A stretch of DNA of 64,000 nt from an uncultured Hellea sp. Its GTDB lineage: Bacteria; Pseudomonadota; Alphaproteobacteria; Caulobacterales; Maricaulaceae. Positions 50,412 to 58,790 of this stretch are shown piece by piece. The first letter of the stretch is position 1; each line of letters opens with the position of its first letter. A program made the position numbers and the translations under genes. The notes beneath the pieces were generated by a model that did no database searches, was not told the DNA's origin, and worked only from the letters and a program-made list of their open reading frames with translations. Location of the stretch: contig CAJQGR010000007.1 in the NCBI GenBank assembly GCA_905477785.1, positions 18,052 through 82,051 of the forward strand, written 5' to 3'.

Positions 50412-51852
50412 AATTATCTCTTATTACCCGCCTCAATAATTTACCCGTCTCATTATAGGGCAACTCATCCATATACTTGATAATTGATGGAACACGTGAT
50501 GACCTTAATTTCCGTTTTATCAATTCAATTATCTCACGATCATTTATATGACATTTAGCTACGATTACTAAACCTACCGCCTCTCCCCATTCTGTATCCT
50601 TTACTGCAACTGCTGCAACATCTTCGACCATCGGATGAGCTCTTACAACATCTTCAATTTCTCCCGGTGATATATTTTCTCCACCTCTAACAATAATGTC
50701 ATCAGCACGCCCATCGATAAAGAGATACCCGTCGTTATCAAGGAAACCGCGATCTTTGGTAGGAAACCACCCCTCACTGTCCAACTTTGAACCGATACCC
50801 TTATATTCACCACTTACTTGCTCTCCTCTAACCCAAACATTTCCTAATTCTTCAGATAAACAAATTTTCCCTTCATCGTCTTTAATAATGAGTTCAATCG
50901 AAGGAATAGGCCTTCCAACTGAAGACAGCCTACGTTTTATTAAAATATCACTACTGTTGAATGCAGACCTATGATCCTCAGGGCCTAGCATGCAAATTGT
51001 AGCACTCGTTTCAGTTAAACCGTAAGCATTGGTAAAGTTTACATTAGGCAATAACTTCATAGCACGCTCTATAACTGATCTAGGCATCTTACCCCCACCA
51101 TAAGCTACATTTTTTAAAGATGGTAAACTTAGATCCTCACTGTATTGTTCAACGATTCTTTTGAGCATTGTTGGCACCAAAAAAGCATTAGTTATTTTTT
51201 CTTGTATTACTAATTCTGTCCAAGCTTGGGCCGAAAAATTTGGAAGTTGAACTATTTTTCTACCCGAATAACTTGATGATAGAACAGCGGCTATACCGGC
51301 TATATGATATGGCGGGACAGATAATAATACAGATTCTTCTTCTTCTGCACTCATAAATTCAACTGTACCCAAAATATAAGCCATAAGATTTTTATGCTTC
51401 AAAACTGCAGATTTGGGTTCGCCAGTGGTGCCACTAGTGAATAGTTCTACAGCTACTGCTTCATCATCACTATGATAACCAATTTCTATTATATCATCGA
51501 ATGTTAACGTATTAGTACCGATAGTTCTAATGCCTTCAACCATGATGTCTTCGTCAGTAAAAAGAATTGCTGGTGATATCCTCTTCAGCTGCATATTTAA
51601 CTGCTCTTTAGACAAGCGGTAATTTAATGGTACAAACTCAACACCAGCTATGGCAGCACCAAATAAGGCGGCTGGCATTAAAAGATTGTTTTCTGATAGA
51701 AAACCTATTTTTTCTTTATTTTTAACAAGTGAAGCTACAGATTTACTCATATTATTCAACTCTGAGAATGTAATTGAATAATCATTTAATTTTACAGCTT
51801 CTCGTTCCCCCATAGCTTCTACAGCCATCTGTAATATCAAGTATATATTCAT
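50401..51852 (-). CDS. AMP-dependent acyl-CoA ligase
   Basis: LFTSGTTGEPKSAVLKH, AYGLTETSA, GGENISPGEIEDV, ETGKLLRR. Confidence 0.92.
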   Translation of the reverse strand: MNIYLILQMAVEAMGEREAVKLNDYSITFSELNNMSKSVASLVKNKEKIGFLSENNLLMPAALFGAAIAGVEFVPLNYRLSKEQLNMQLKRISPAILFTDEDIMVEGIRTIGTNTLTFDDIIEIGYHSDDEAVAVELFTSGTTGEPKSAVLKHKNLMAYILGTVEFMSAEEEESVLLSVPPYHIAGIAAVLSSSYSGRKIVQLPNFSAQAWTELVIQEKITNAFLVPTMLKRIVEQYSEDLSLPSLKNVAYGGGKMPRSVIERAMKLLPNVNFTNAYGLTETSATICMLGPEDHRSAFNSSDILIKRRLSSVGRPIPSIELIIKDDEGKICLSEELGNVWVRGEQVSGEYKGIGSKLDSEGWFPTKDRGFLDNDGYLFIDGRADDIIVRGGENISPGEIEDVVRAHPMVEDVAAVAVKDTEWGEAVGLVIVAKCHINDREIIELIKRKLRSSRVPSIIKYMDELPYNETGKLLRRVIRDNFAD

Positions 51853-52158
51853 TTAATCAGAACTTGGTAATTTTTTAGCTGCTTTAATACCTATTTTATA
51901 ACCACTAATAGATATGGAGCCTTCACCTCCGCGAGTACAAAGAAATTCCATTGTTTCGGACTCATCAGTATACCTTTTACCCACCAAAGTTCCATTATTT
52001 TCTCCTTGAAGTTCTTTCAAAGCAACAGGGTCACCAACCTCCATAGGAGACCCACCGCAAAATATTTCGAGTTCTACAGCCGGAATCCTTAAGACCATTA
52101 TTTGTGTCTTACACACTCTACTTGATAGTTTAACACCTGGTTTATAAATTTGCGCCAT
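51853..52158 (-). CDS. small conserved protein of unknown function (about 101 aa)
   Basis: ORF between thiolase and ligase; MAQIYKPGVKLSSRVCKTQIMVLR...CGGSPM...GKRYTDESETMEFLCTRGGEGSIS; SD GGAG before Met 52158. Confidence 0.7.
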   Translation of the reverse strand: MAQIYKPGVKLSSRVCKTQIMVLRIPAVELEIFCGGSPMEVGDPVALKELQGENNGTLVGKRYTDESETMEFLCTRGGEGSISISGYKIGIKAAKKLPSSD

Positions 52159-52159
52159 G

Positions 52160-53317
52160 TTAAACTCCAATTATAGCACCTGCAACGCCAGAAGCGAGCA
52201 TAGCTGTTTTTGCATTTTTTATCTGATTAGCAGCGGATCCACGCATTTGCCGAACACCTTCAGTAATATTATTCATTCCATGAATATAACCTTCTCCCAT
52301 AAGACCTCCATTTGGTGATAAAGGAGTTTTACCATCAAGCTCTAAATTTCCGTCTTTTATATAATCATTGGCCTCTCCAATTCCACAATATTTGAAACCC
52401 TCAAGTTGACGCAAAACTTGTGGGGTGAAATTATCATAAATCATTGCAACGTCTGTATCCTTCGGAGCGATTCCAGCAGAAGCAGTTAAACGATCAGCTA
52501 CAATTTCACTATTTTCTGTACGAATGAGATCTCCTTGGTAGAAGTCAGAGATTATTTCATGATTAAATAACATGGAATACTCTGCACCCAAAATTTGAAC
52601 TGGTGTCTGCTTACAATCTTTGGCTTTATCTGCACGTGTGATAATAATAGCAACTCCGCCATCGCTCTCTTGACAACAATCTAAAAGTCTTAATGTTGGC
52701 TCAACTATCCAGCGAGAACTTTGATGATCTTCTAATGTTATTGGTTTTTTATAAAACCATGCATTTGGATTTGTTGAGGCAGCTTTTCTAAAAGTTACAG
52801 CTATCCTTCCTAAATCTTCCGAAGTAATGCCATATTTATGTAGATAAGGACCACAAGATAAAGCCTCCCATGATGCAGGTGTTTGTGCTCCAAATGGAAA
52901 ACACCATTCCATAAAAGTAGAACTATGCGCATCAGGACTCATACTATGATGCGGCTGGCCAAATCTATATTGACTACGTTCGTTCATTGCGCGAAAAATT
53001 AAAAATGTATCGCATATACCACTTTCTACAGCATTTTTAGCATGAACGATTGTTGAAACTGAAGCAGCCCCACCCTGAGGTAAACGTGTCGTATATTTAA
53101 TTTCTTCACAGCCCAGAGATCTCATCACGTCCACTTCATCAGAATGGTCTAAACTAAAGGTTGTCATTCCATCAATGGACGCCGGATCAATACCTGCATC
53201 AAAACAAGCTGCTAATATAGCTTCAGCAGCAAGCTGTTGCTCACTACGCCCCGAAGCCTTAGAAAACTCAGTTTGCCCAATACCGACGATACAGGCTTTT
53301 TGAAAACTAGAAACCAT
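52160..53317 (-). CDS. SCP2/Ltp2-type thiolase family protein
   Basis: ACIVGIGQTEFSKASGRSEQQLAAEAILAACFDAGI, GGAASVSTIVHAKNAVESG, NGGLMGEGYIHGMNNITEGVRQMRG. Confidence 0.88.
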   Translation of the reverse strand: MVSSFQKACIVGIGQTEFSKASGRSEQQLAAEAILAACFDAGIDPASIDGMTTFSLDHSDEVDVMRSLGCEEIKYTTRLPQGGAASVSTIVHAKNAVESGICDTFLIFRAMNERSQYRFGQPHHSMSPDAHSSTFMEWCFPFGAQTPASWEALSCGPYLHKYGITSEDLGRIAVTFRKAASTNPNAWFYKKPITLEDHQSSRWIVEPTLRLLDCCQESDGGVAIIITRADKAKDCKQTPVQILGAEYSMLFNHEIISDFYQGDLIRTENSEIVADRLTASAGIAPKDTDVAMIYDNFTPQVLRQLEGFKYCGIGEANDYIKDGNLELDGKTPLSPNGGLMGEGYIHGMNNITEGVRQMRGSAANQIKNAKTAMLASGVAGAIIGV

Positions 53318-53706
53318 TACACTACAACTCTCTTGAAAATAGGTACAGATTTTCCACCTATTGTTCTTTCAAAATCAACCTCGACGATATCACCTATCAC
53401 AGGAACAGAAACTGAAATTAAATTTGAAACAATTCTTAAACCCTCATCAAGCTCAACCAGTATAACAAAAGGACTACTCTCAAATCCATAACTCGCTGGT
53501 CTTACTTGCTTAACCCAAGATATTACGACACCCCTTCCTGTTAGTCTTTGATGGGTTTTTTCAATGGAATGACATTTTGGACACATAGGGCGCGGTGGGT
53601 GCCAAAGAGTATTACAGGGTTCACATTTTTGAACTACAAATTTTCTTTGTTCGCAAGCCTCCCAAAAAAATGCAGTATCAATTCGTTTTATTGGATCAGG
53701 CCGCAT
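53317..53706 (-). CDS. Zn-ribbon/OB-fold (DUF35/ChsH2-type) protein
   Basis: CEPCNTLWHPPRPMCPKCHS zinc ribbon followed by an OB-fold-like region; adjacent to the thiolase. Confidence 0.9.
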   Translation of the reverse strand: MRPDPIKRIDTAFFWEACEQRKFVVQKCEPCNTLWHPPRPMCPKCHSIEKTHQRLTGRGVVISWVKQVRPASYGFESSPFVILVELDEGLRIVSNLISVSVPVIGDIVEVDFERTIGGKSVPIFKRVVV

Positions 53707-56124
53707 TTATAATCCCCATGGGTTTTTCATTTCTTTTTGTCCTGGAACAGGTGGGTCACATAGTATTGCAGTCTCATTAGCCATGCTTAATATATCAGCT
53801 TCTGTATAACCAAGTTCTTCAAGTATTTCCTTTGTGCAGTCACCAACTATGAGGGGAGGACGGCTGATTACACCTGGAGTATCAGAAAGGTTATATGTTA
53901 GTCCTATTTGCTCCAGCTTACCTACATGGCGATCATGGTACTCAACAGTCCATTTTTTAGTTTTATATTCCTTATTATCAAATAATCTTTTCGAAGCATT
54001 TTCATCTGATATTGCTGCTGGTATTCCAGCAGACTTCAAATCTATCATTAATTCTTTAGAACCTCGAGCAAGAAATGAACTAGATTTATTATCACCCGCA
54101 AGAATATCGAAGGCTGACTTATGCTCTGGCCTTATAGCCGCAACTTGAATCCATTTATTATCTTCAGTTTGATAGAGCCTGTAATAATCACCATAACCTG
54201 TTTGATCAAAATTAAGACGTGGCCTCTCCACTGGCGTACCATCAGGTTTAGAAACTGCATAACTCGTGTTTAATAAACAGGCATTAACAATCGAAGTGTC
54301 AACAAACTGACCTTTCCCAGTTCTTTCTCTCTCCATTAAAGCATTGCAAATACCTACAGCAGTTAGAAAACCATTCCCAGTGTCCCCAAGTGAAGTTAAA
54401 GACCAAATAGGAAATGTATCCTCACGACCAGTATACAAGGCGCCATCCTCGTGCTGAATTCCTGATAAACAAGCTCCAGTTTGATCATTTCCAGGAAGGT
54501 TTTTTCTGGGACCTTCCTCAAAACCTCTTGAATGACAATAAATTAAACTTGGAAATTCATTTTTTAAAGTTTCATAATCAAGGCCTAGTCGTTGTGTGGC
54601 AGGGTAACGCATATTATGTTGAACAACATCACAAGTAGCAATTAATTTCTTAAGAGCTTCCATGCCTTTCGGATGCTTAAGCATGACAGCAAAACTGCGT
54701 TTATTACGATTGGCCATCGCAGCTATATGACACTTATGCCAATAGCTATCCCACAAAGTATTCATTTTTATAACCTCGGCTCCCATGTCGCCTAATAGCT
54801 GGCAGCCAAATGGACCGGCAATAGCAAGTCCTAAGTCTAAGACGCGAATACCTTCTAAAGGCCCCTTGCCTGTTGGTTCAGCAGGGAGTTTATGCATACT
54901 TGGTTTTGGCAATGATTCTGCATATTTTTTTACAACATTTGTATCAGTACCTGATTTACGTGTTGGCCCCTTAACTTCACCCTGACTGTTAGATAAACGA
55001 TAAGTTATACCTACCTGGTTGATTACACCTAGTTCGGGGTCATCTATGGTCGTAACGCATTTGTCGGATATTAAGTATGGATCAGTCAAACTTTCCTCTA
55101 TTGAACGACAGGGCTGCATTGTCATATTTCCATTAGCGGCAGCCTCTACCCATTCATCACAATTAAACTTTTTTACAGCATCAGCCAGGATAGGTTGATA
55201 ATGCGCCATAACTAAAATTTCTTCTGGGCCTATACCAAATCTATCTGGATCATTTTGTACTGATAAATCTGGTGAAGCTTCCAAACTTTCTCCTTTTGAT
55301 GCTTCCAAAATAAATCTTGGGTTAGGCACCCAGTTATGAAGCCATTTACCGTCAGCACATTTAAAGTGGCCTTTTGGAGATGAAGATCCCATAATCCAAG
55401 TGTTGAACCCTTGTGCATCTATATCTTCAGCTCTTTGCCAAACCCCAGACCCACACGCCATTGCACCTTGAAGTAAACTTGTACTTACTCTTTGCCCTTT
55501 ACCAGTTCTTTCACGAACAAATAAAGCTGCTGAAATACCTGTAAGTGCTGAGAAAAAGGCACCCATACTAGGCCATTTAGACGCCGTATGTAATGGCCCC
55601 TCTCTGTTAGCACCCTGCAATAGGTTAGGGTCAATATCAATTGCACCTGAAAATGGATCTTCACGTCCTGACATGTGATTTAAAGCACCTTCTGGCCACC
55701 CACGTTGCTCCCATTGAAGACCTGATTCAGCAGCTACTTCAGCATCGTAAGCAGACCTTGGGTCATCATCACCAAAAGCAGAAATAGAGCAATATATTAA
55801 TCGTGGGTTTAGTACAGATAACTCATCATAGCTTAAACCTAAGTTTTTCATTTTTCCAGGAGTCATGCTTTCAATAAGCACATCTGCATCCGCGACTAGC
55901 TTCTTAAATAACGCAAGATCTTCTTTGTTTTTAAAATCAAATATAGCATTTTTCTTACCTCTGTGCCAAACTTTATACCCTAGCATTTCTTGAAAGGGAT
56001 CACCCTGAGGACGCTCTATACGAGTGACATCAGCTCCATGATCACCTAAAAGCATGCCAACCATGGGACCCGATATACCCCAAGATAGATCGAGAACTTT
56101 AATACCGTTCAATACACCCGCCAT
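53707..56124 (-). CDS. tandem (two-domain) CaiB/BaiF CoA-transferase, 805 aa
   Basis: Two full motifs: GIKVLDLSWGISGPMVGMLLGDHGADVTRIERP and GIRVLDLGLAIAGPFGCQLLGDMGAEVIKMN. Confidence 0.9.
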   Translation of the reverse strand: MAGVLNGIKVLDLSWGISGPMVGMLLGDHGADVTRIERPQGDPFQEMLGYKVWHRGKKNAIFDFKNKEDLALFKKLVADADVLIESMTPGKMKNLGLSYDELSVLNPRLIYCSISAFGDDDPRSAYDAEVAAESGLQWEQRGWPEGALNHMSGREDPFSGAIDIDPNLLQGANREGPLHTASKWPSMGAFFSALTGISAALFVRERTGKGQRVSTSLLQGAMACGSGVWQRAEDIDAQGFNTWIMGSSSPKGHFKCADGKWLHNWVPNPRFILEASKGESLEASPDLSVQNDPDRFGIGPEEILVMAHYQPILADAVKKFNCDEWVEAAANGNMTMQPCRSIEESLTDPYLISDKCVTTIDDPELGVINQVGITYRLSNSQGEVKGPTRKSGTDTNVVKKYAESLPKPSMHKLPAEPTGKGPLEGIRVLDLGLAIAGPFGCQLLGDMGAEVIKMNTLWDSYWHKCHIAAMANRNKRSFAVMLKHPKGMEALKKLIATCDVVQHNMRYPATQRLGLDYETLKNEFPSLIYCHSRGFEEGPRKNLPGNDQTGACLSGIQHEDGALYTGREDTFPIWSLTSLGDTGNGFLTAVGICNALMERERTGKGQFVDTSIVNACLLNTSYAVSKPDGTPVERPRLNFDQTGYGDYYRLYQTEDNKWIQVAAIRPEHKSAFDILAGDNKSSSFLARGSKELMIDLKSAGIPAAISDENASKRLFDNKEYKTKKWTVEYHDRHVGKLEQIGLTYNLSDTPGVISRPPLIVGDCTKEILEELGYTEADILSMANETAILCDPPVPGQKEMKNPWGL

Positions 56125-56163
56125 AGTACCCTTGCCTTATTGTAATTGTCACGCTAGGGAGTT

Positions 56164-56180
56164 TCCGAACGCTGTTCGAA
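56164..56180. promoter_or_regulatory. putative TetR operator, TCCGAAC-GCT-GTTCGAA
   Basis: 16/17 identical to 46874-46890; divergent CaiB/ferredoxin promoter. Confidence 0.78.
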
Positions 56181-56224
56181 AATAGCTTTTGTAATGCGAC
56201 AGTCAAGATATAAAGAGAAGAAAG

Positions 56225-56539
56225 ATGCCAAAATTATATATTACCACCCCTACTGGGGAAAAACACATAATAGAAGCTGAAATAGGATGCTCAATGATGG
56301 AAGCTTTAAATTCGGAAAGCTTAGTAGAAGGAACGTGTGGAGGTGCAGCAAGTTGTGGCACATGCCATGTTTACTTTAAAGACCCTGCAGTCGCAGGTGA
56401 CCAGACTGAGGATGAAGGCTACATGCTTGAGGGATTGAGTGATTTTGTAGAAGTTAAAGAAAGTTCAAGGTTATCATGTCAAATAACACTATTAGATATA
56501 CATGATGGAGCAGAAATTGTGATTGCGCCAGAAGCTTAA
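56225..56539 (+). CDS. [2Fe-2S] ferredoxin (adrenodoxin/putidaredoxin-like)
   Basis: CGGAASCGTC plus SCQI; SD gagaag. Confidence 0.92.
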   Translation: MPKLYITTPTGEKHIIEAEIGCSMMEALNSESLVEGTCGGAASCGTCHVYFKDPAVAGDQTEDEGYMLEGLSDFVEVKESSRLSCQITLLDIHDGAEIVIAPEA

Positions 56540-57405
56540 TGTTTGAGCAGCTTTCAACAACCATAAAAGGTGTTAATTTATCTGCTAAGTTTTACGCTGC
56601 CTTAGGCGATAAAAAACCTTTCACTTTATTCTGTTTGCCTGGGGGCGGATCATCAGCTGAGTTCTTTGATTTGCATCCAGATTACAGCTTTGTAAAAAGA
56701 ATGAATTCAGTAGGATATAACGTAATTACGATGGATCACCCCGGAACAGCGTCAAATCAACTTCCACTTAATCAGCCATTTTTAAAACCACGAATTTCGG
56801 CGGAGTATATATCGTTAGCTTTAAATGAGTGGAATATAGGAAAACTTATAGGCGTTGGCCACTCCATGGGAGGGATGACAGTAACATTAATTCAAGCAAG
56901 ATATAAGACTTTTGAAGCAATCGCACTATTGGGTTCTAATGCAGGAGGCCTAGACTGGGGGTTAAATGATCATGAAAAAACATATATTAATAAACCTGAA
57001 AGATTTTCCAAAGATATAAAAAAGTTAGTTTATGCAAAATTTGGCTGCGAGTTTACAAAAATACCTTCGGGGCCCAGTGGTAACTCAATAACATTCGGCG
57101 GACAAACAGAAACATTAACTGCTCGGTTAAGAGAAATTTCATGCGAGCTTTATGCAGCAGGAGGGCTAATGAGCATGATAAAAGGTAGTTTTTCCAATGA
57201 AGTCAAAGCAATTGATACATCTATATTTTTTGCATGCGGCGACCATGACATCGGAATTCCTTCAGAAGAGATCGAAAAATATTATACAAATGCATCGAAT
57301 ACGAAATTAATTATACTTAAAGATACAGGTCACAATCACTTTGCTTTTGATTCAATTGGTTTTCTCTGTGAAAGTTTTGATTATTGGGCTTCTAGTCTAG
57401 CCTGA
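56539..57405 (+). CDS. alpha/beta hydrolase
   Basis: MDHPGTASNQ, GVGHSMGGMTVTLI, DTGHNHF. Confidence 0.88.
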   Translation: MFEQLSTTIKGVNLSAKFYAALGDKKPFTLFCLPGGGSSAEFFDLHPDYSFVKRMNSVGYNVITMDHPGTASNQLPLNQPFLKPRISAEYISLALNEWNIGKLIGVGHSMGGMTVTLIQARYKTFEAIALLGSNAGGLDWGLNDHEKTYINKPERFSKDIKKLVYAKFGCEFTKIPSGPSGNSITFGGQTETLTARLREISCELYAAGGLMSMIKGSFSNEVKAIDTSIFFACGDHDIGIPSEEIEKYYTNASNTKLIILKDTGHNHFAFDSIGFLCESFDYWASSLA

Positions 57406-58790
57406 TTATTAGTCAGCTTGTGATTTAACCAATATATTTCATAACTATTTTTAGTTGTATTATTAGCCTGCTTTAATAATTCTTTTAAAACAACATTCTC
57501 AAAATCTAATACAGGGCCCTGATAATCATTATCAGCGAGCACAATTTCTATTAAGTGTAATGCTTTTAAAAATTCACTCCTATCAATGTATATTTGAATC
57601 AATTTTTGCATTTCTACAGTATCTATAATACCCAAAAGATCAGTATAAACATCACTTTGCGGAACAGCATATAACTCAGTAGTTTTATCAAAATGAAACC
57701 AAGTAGAATAATATTCCCAAATGGACTTTACAGCCCATGAAACTTTTCCATGCTCTTGAGAAATACTAAGTTCAGTGGGTAATTTTACTGTCCTCATTAA
57801 CTCTTCTACTGTTTGTCCATTATTCATTCCTTTTATGGTTTCGTTATGAACGTGTTGAGTGGCCCCAAGAATTTTTCTAAGCCCCTCGTCTATAAAAAAT
57901 TTATTATCTATAGGCTCTTTGTGACTAGGGATGATCATTATCGGATCCAGATCAATTATTTTTTGAAGTGATTTTATGTACTCAAATGGTTTTCTTATTT
58001 TTTCACCTCGCATTGTGAAAATATTCGGGAACTGGGGAAAAAGAGGGCCGAAGAAATCACCAGAGAATAAAATTCTTCTCTGTGGAAGCCAAAGAACAAG
58101 ATTATCTGAACCCTCTGCACCAGATAAGGCATATATTTCAAAATCCATACCTCCTTTTGTAAACTTATAAGGTGCGTTATTATCTACTAAAAGTGTTGGC
58201 TTTACCCCGCCAGTTAATAGGAGATCTAATTTAGGAGGAGTTTCAGGCATCCAAGGAAATAATGTTCTATTTCTATTCCACAAATAAGTTTCTAACTCTT
58301 TTAAATATCTTTGTTCTTCCTCAAATTCAACATGAGTGATAATTTGCATTCCATCTTTAAACCAAAACTTAAAACCACCCGTGTGGTCAGCATGTGAATG
58401 CGATAAAATTACATGAGATACATTTACCTCGGGATACACCTTACTTAATGCCGATATTTGCTTAGCCGCCTGTATAGAAAGACCTGTATCAAACATGACA
58501 TCTCCCTCAGAAGTTTTTATCACATGCGTGTTTCCAACACCTGTTATTTGCATAATATCTGGAGCAATTTTTCTGACTTCAATAGGAATATTTATGAATT
58601 CAGCCGCAACTGAACCTTTAGCATTCGGATTACTAGAAATTCTATTCGATGCAATATCATCAATCTGGTTTACTAGTTTTAATTGAACAGTTTTTTTAAA
58701 GTTAGGCGAAAAATTAAATATTAGAAAAAAACCCATTAAAAAAATTAATATTAAAAAAAAAGTATATTTGAACGCTTTAATCATATTCAA
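57381..58790 (-). CDS. MBL-fold metallo-hydrolase (possibly alkylsulfatase-related), N-terminal membrane anchor
   Basis: VILSHSHADHTGGFKFWF, LFSGDFFGP, IIPSHKEPI; hydrophobic N-terminus. Confidence 0.85.
   Translation of the reverse strand: MNMIKAFKYTFFLILIFLMGFFLIFNFSPNFKKTVQLKLVNQIDDIASNRISSNPNAKGSVAAEFINIPIEVRKIAPDIMQITGVGNTHVIKTSEGDVMFDTGLSIQAAKQISALSKVYPEVNVSHVILSHSHADHTGGFKFWFKDGMQIITHVEFEEEQRYLKELETYLWNRNRTLFPWMPETPPKLDLLLTGGVKPTLLVDNNAPYKFTKGGMDFEIYALSGAEGSDNLVLWLPQRRILFSGDFFGPLFPQFPNIFTMRGEKIRKPFEYIKSLQKIIDLDPIMIIPSHKEPIDNKFFIDEGLRKILGATQHVHNETIKGMNNGQTVEELMRTVKLPTELSISQEHGKVSWAVKSIWEYYSTWFHFDKTTELYAVPQSDVYTDLLGIIDTVEMQKLIQIYIDRSEFLKALHLIEIVLADNDYQGPVLDFENVVLKELLKQANNTTKNSYEIYWLNHKLTNNQARLEAQ

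Noticed and set aside
56194-56200. ATGCGAC in the ferredoxin promoter as an N18 half-site
   Set aside because: No partner at 18-nt spacing and the core is imperfect
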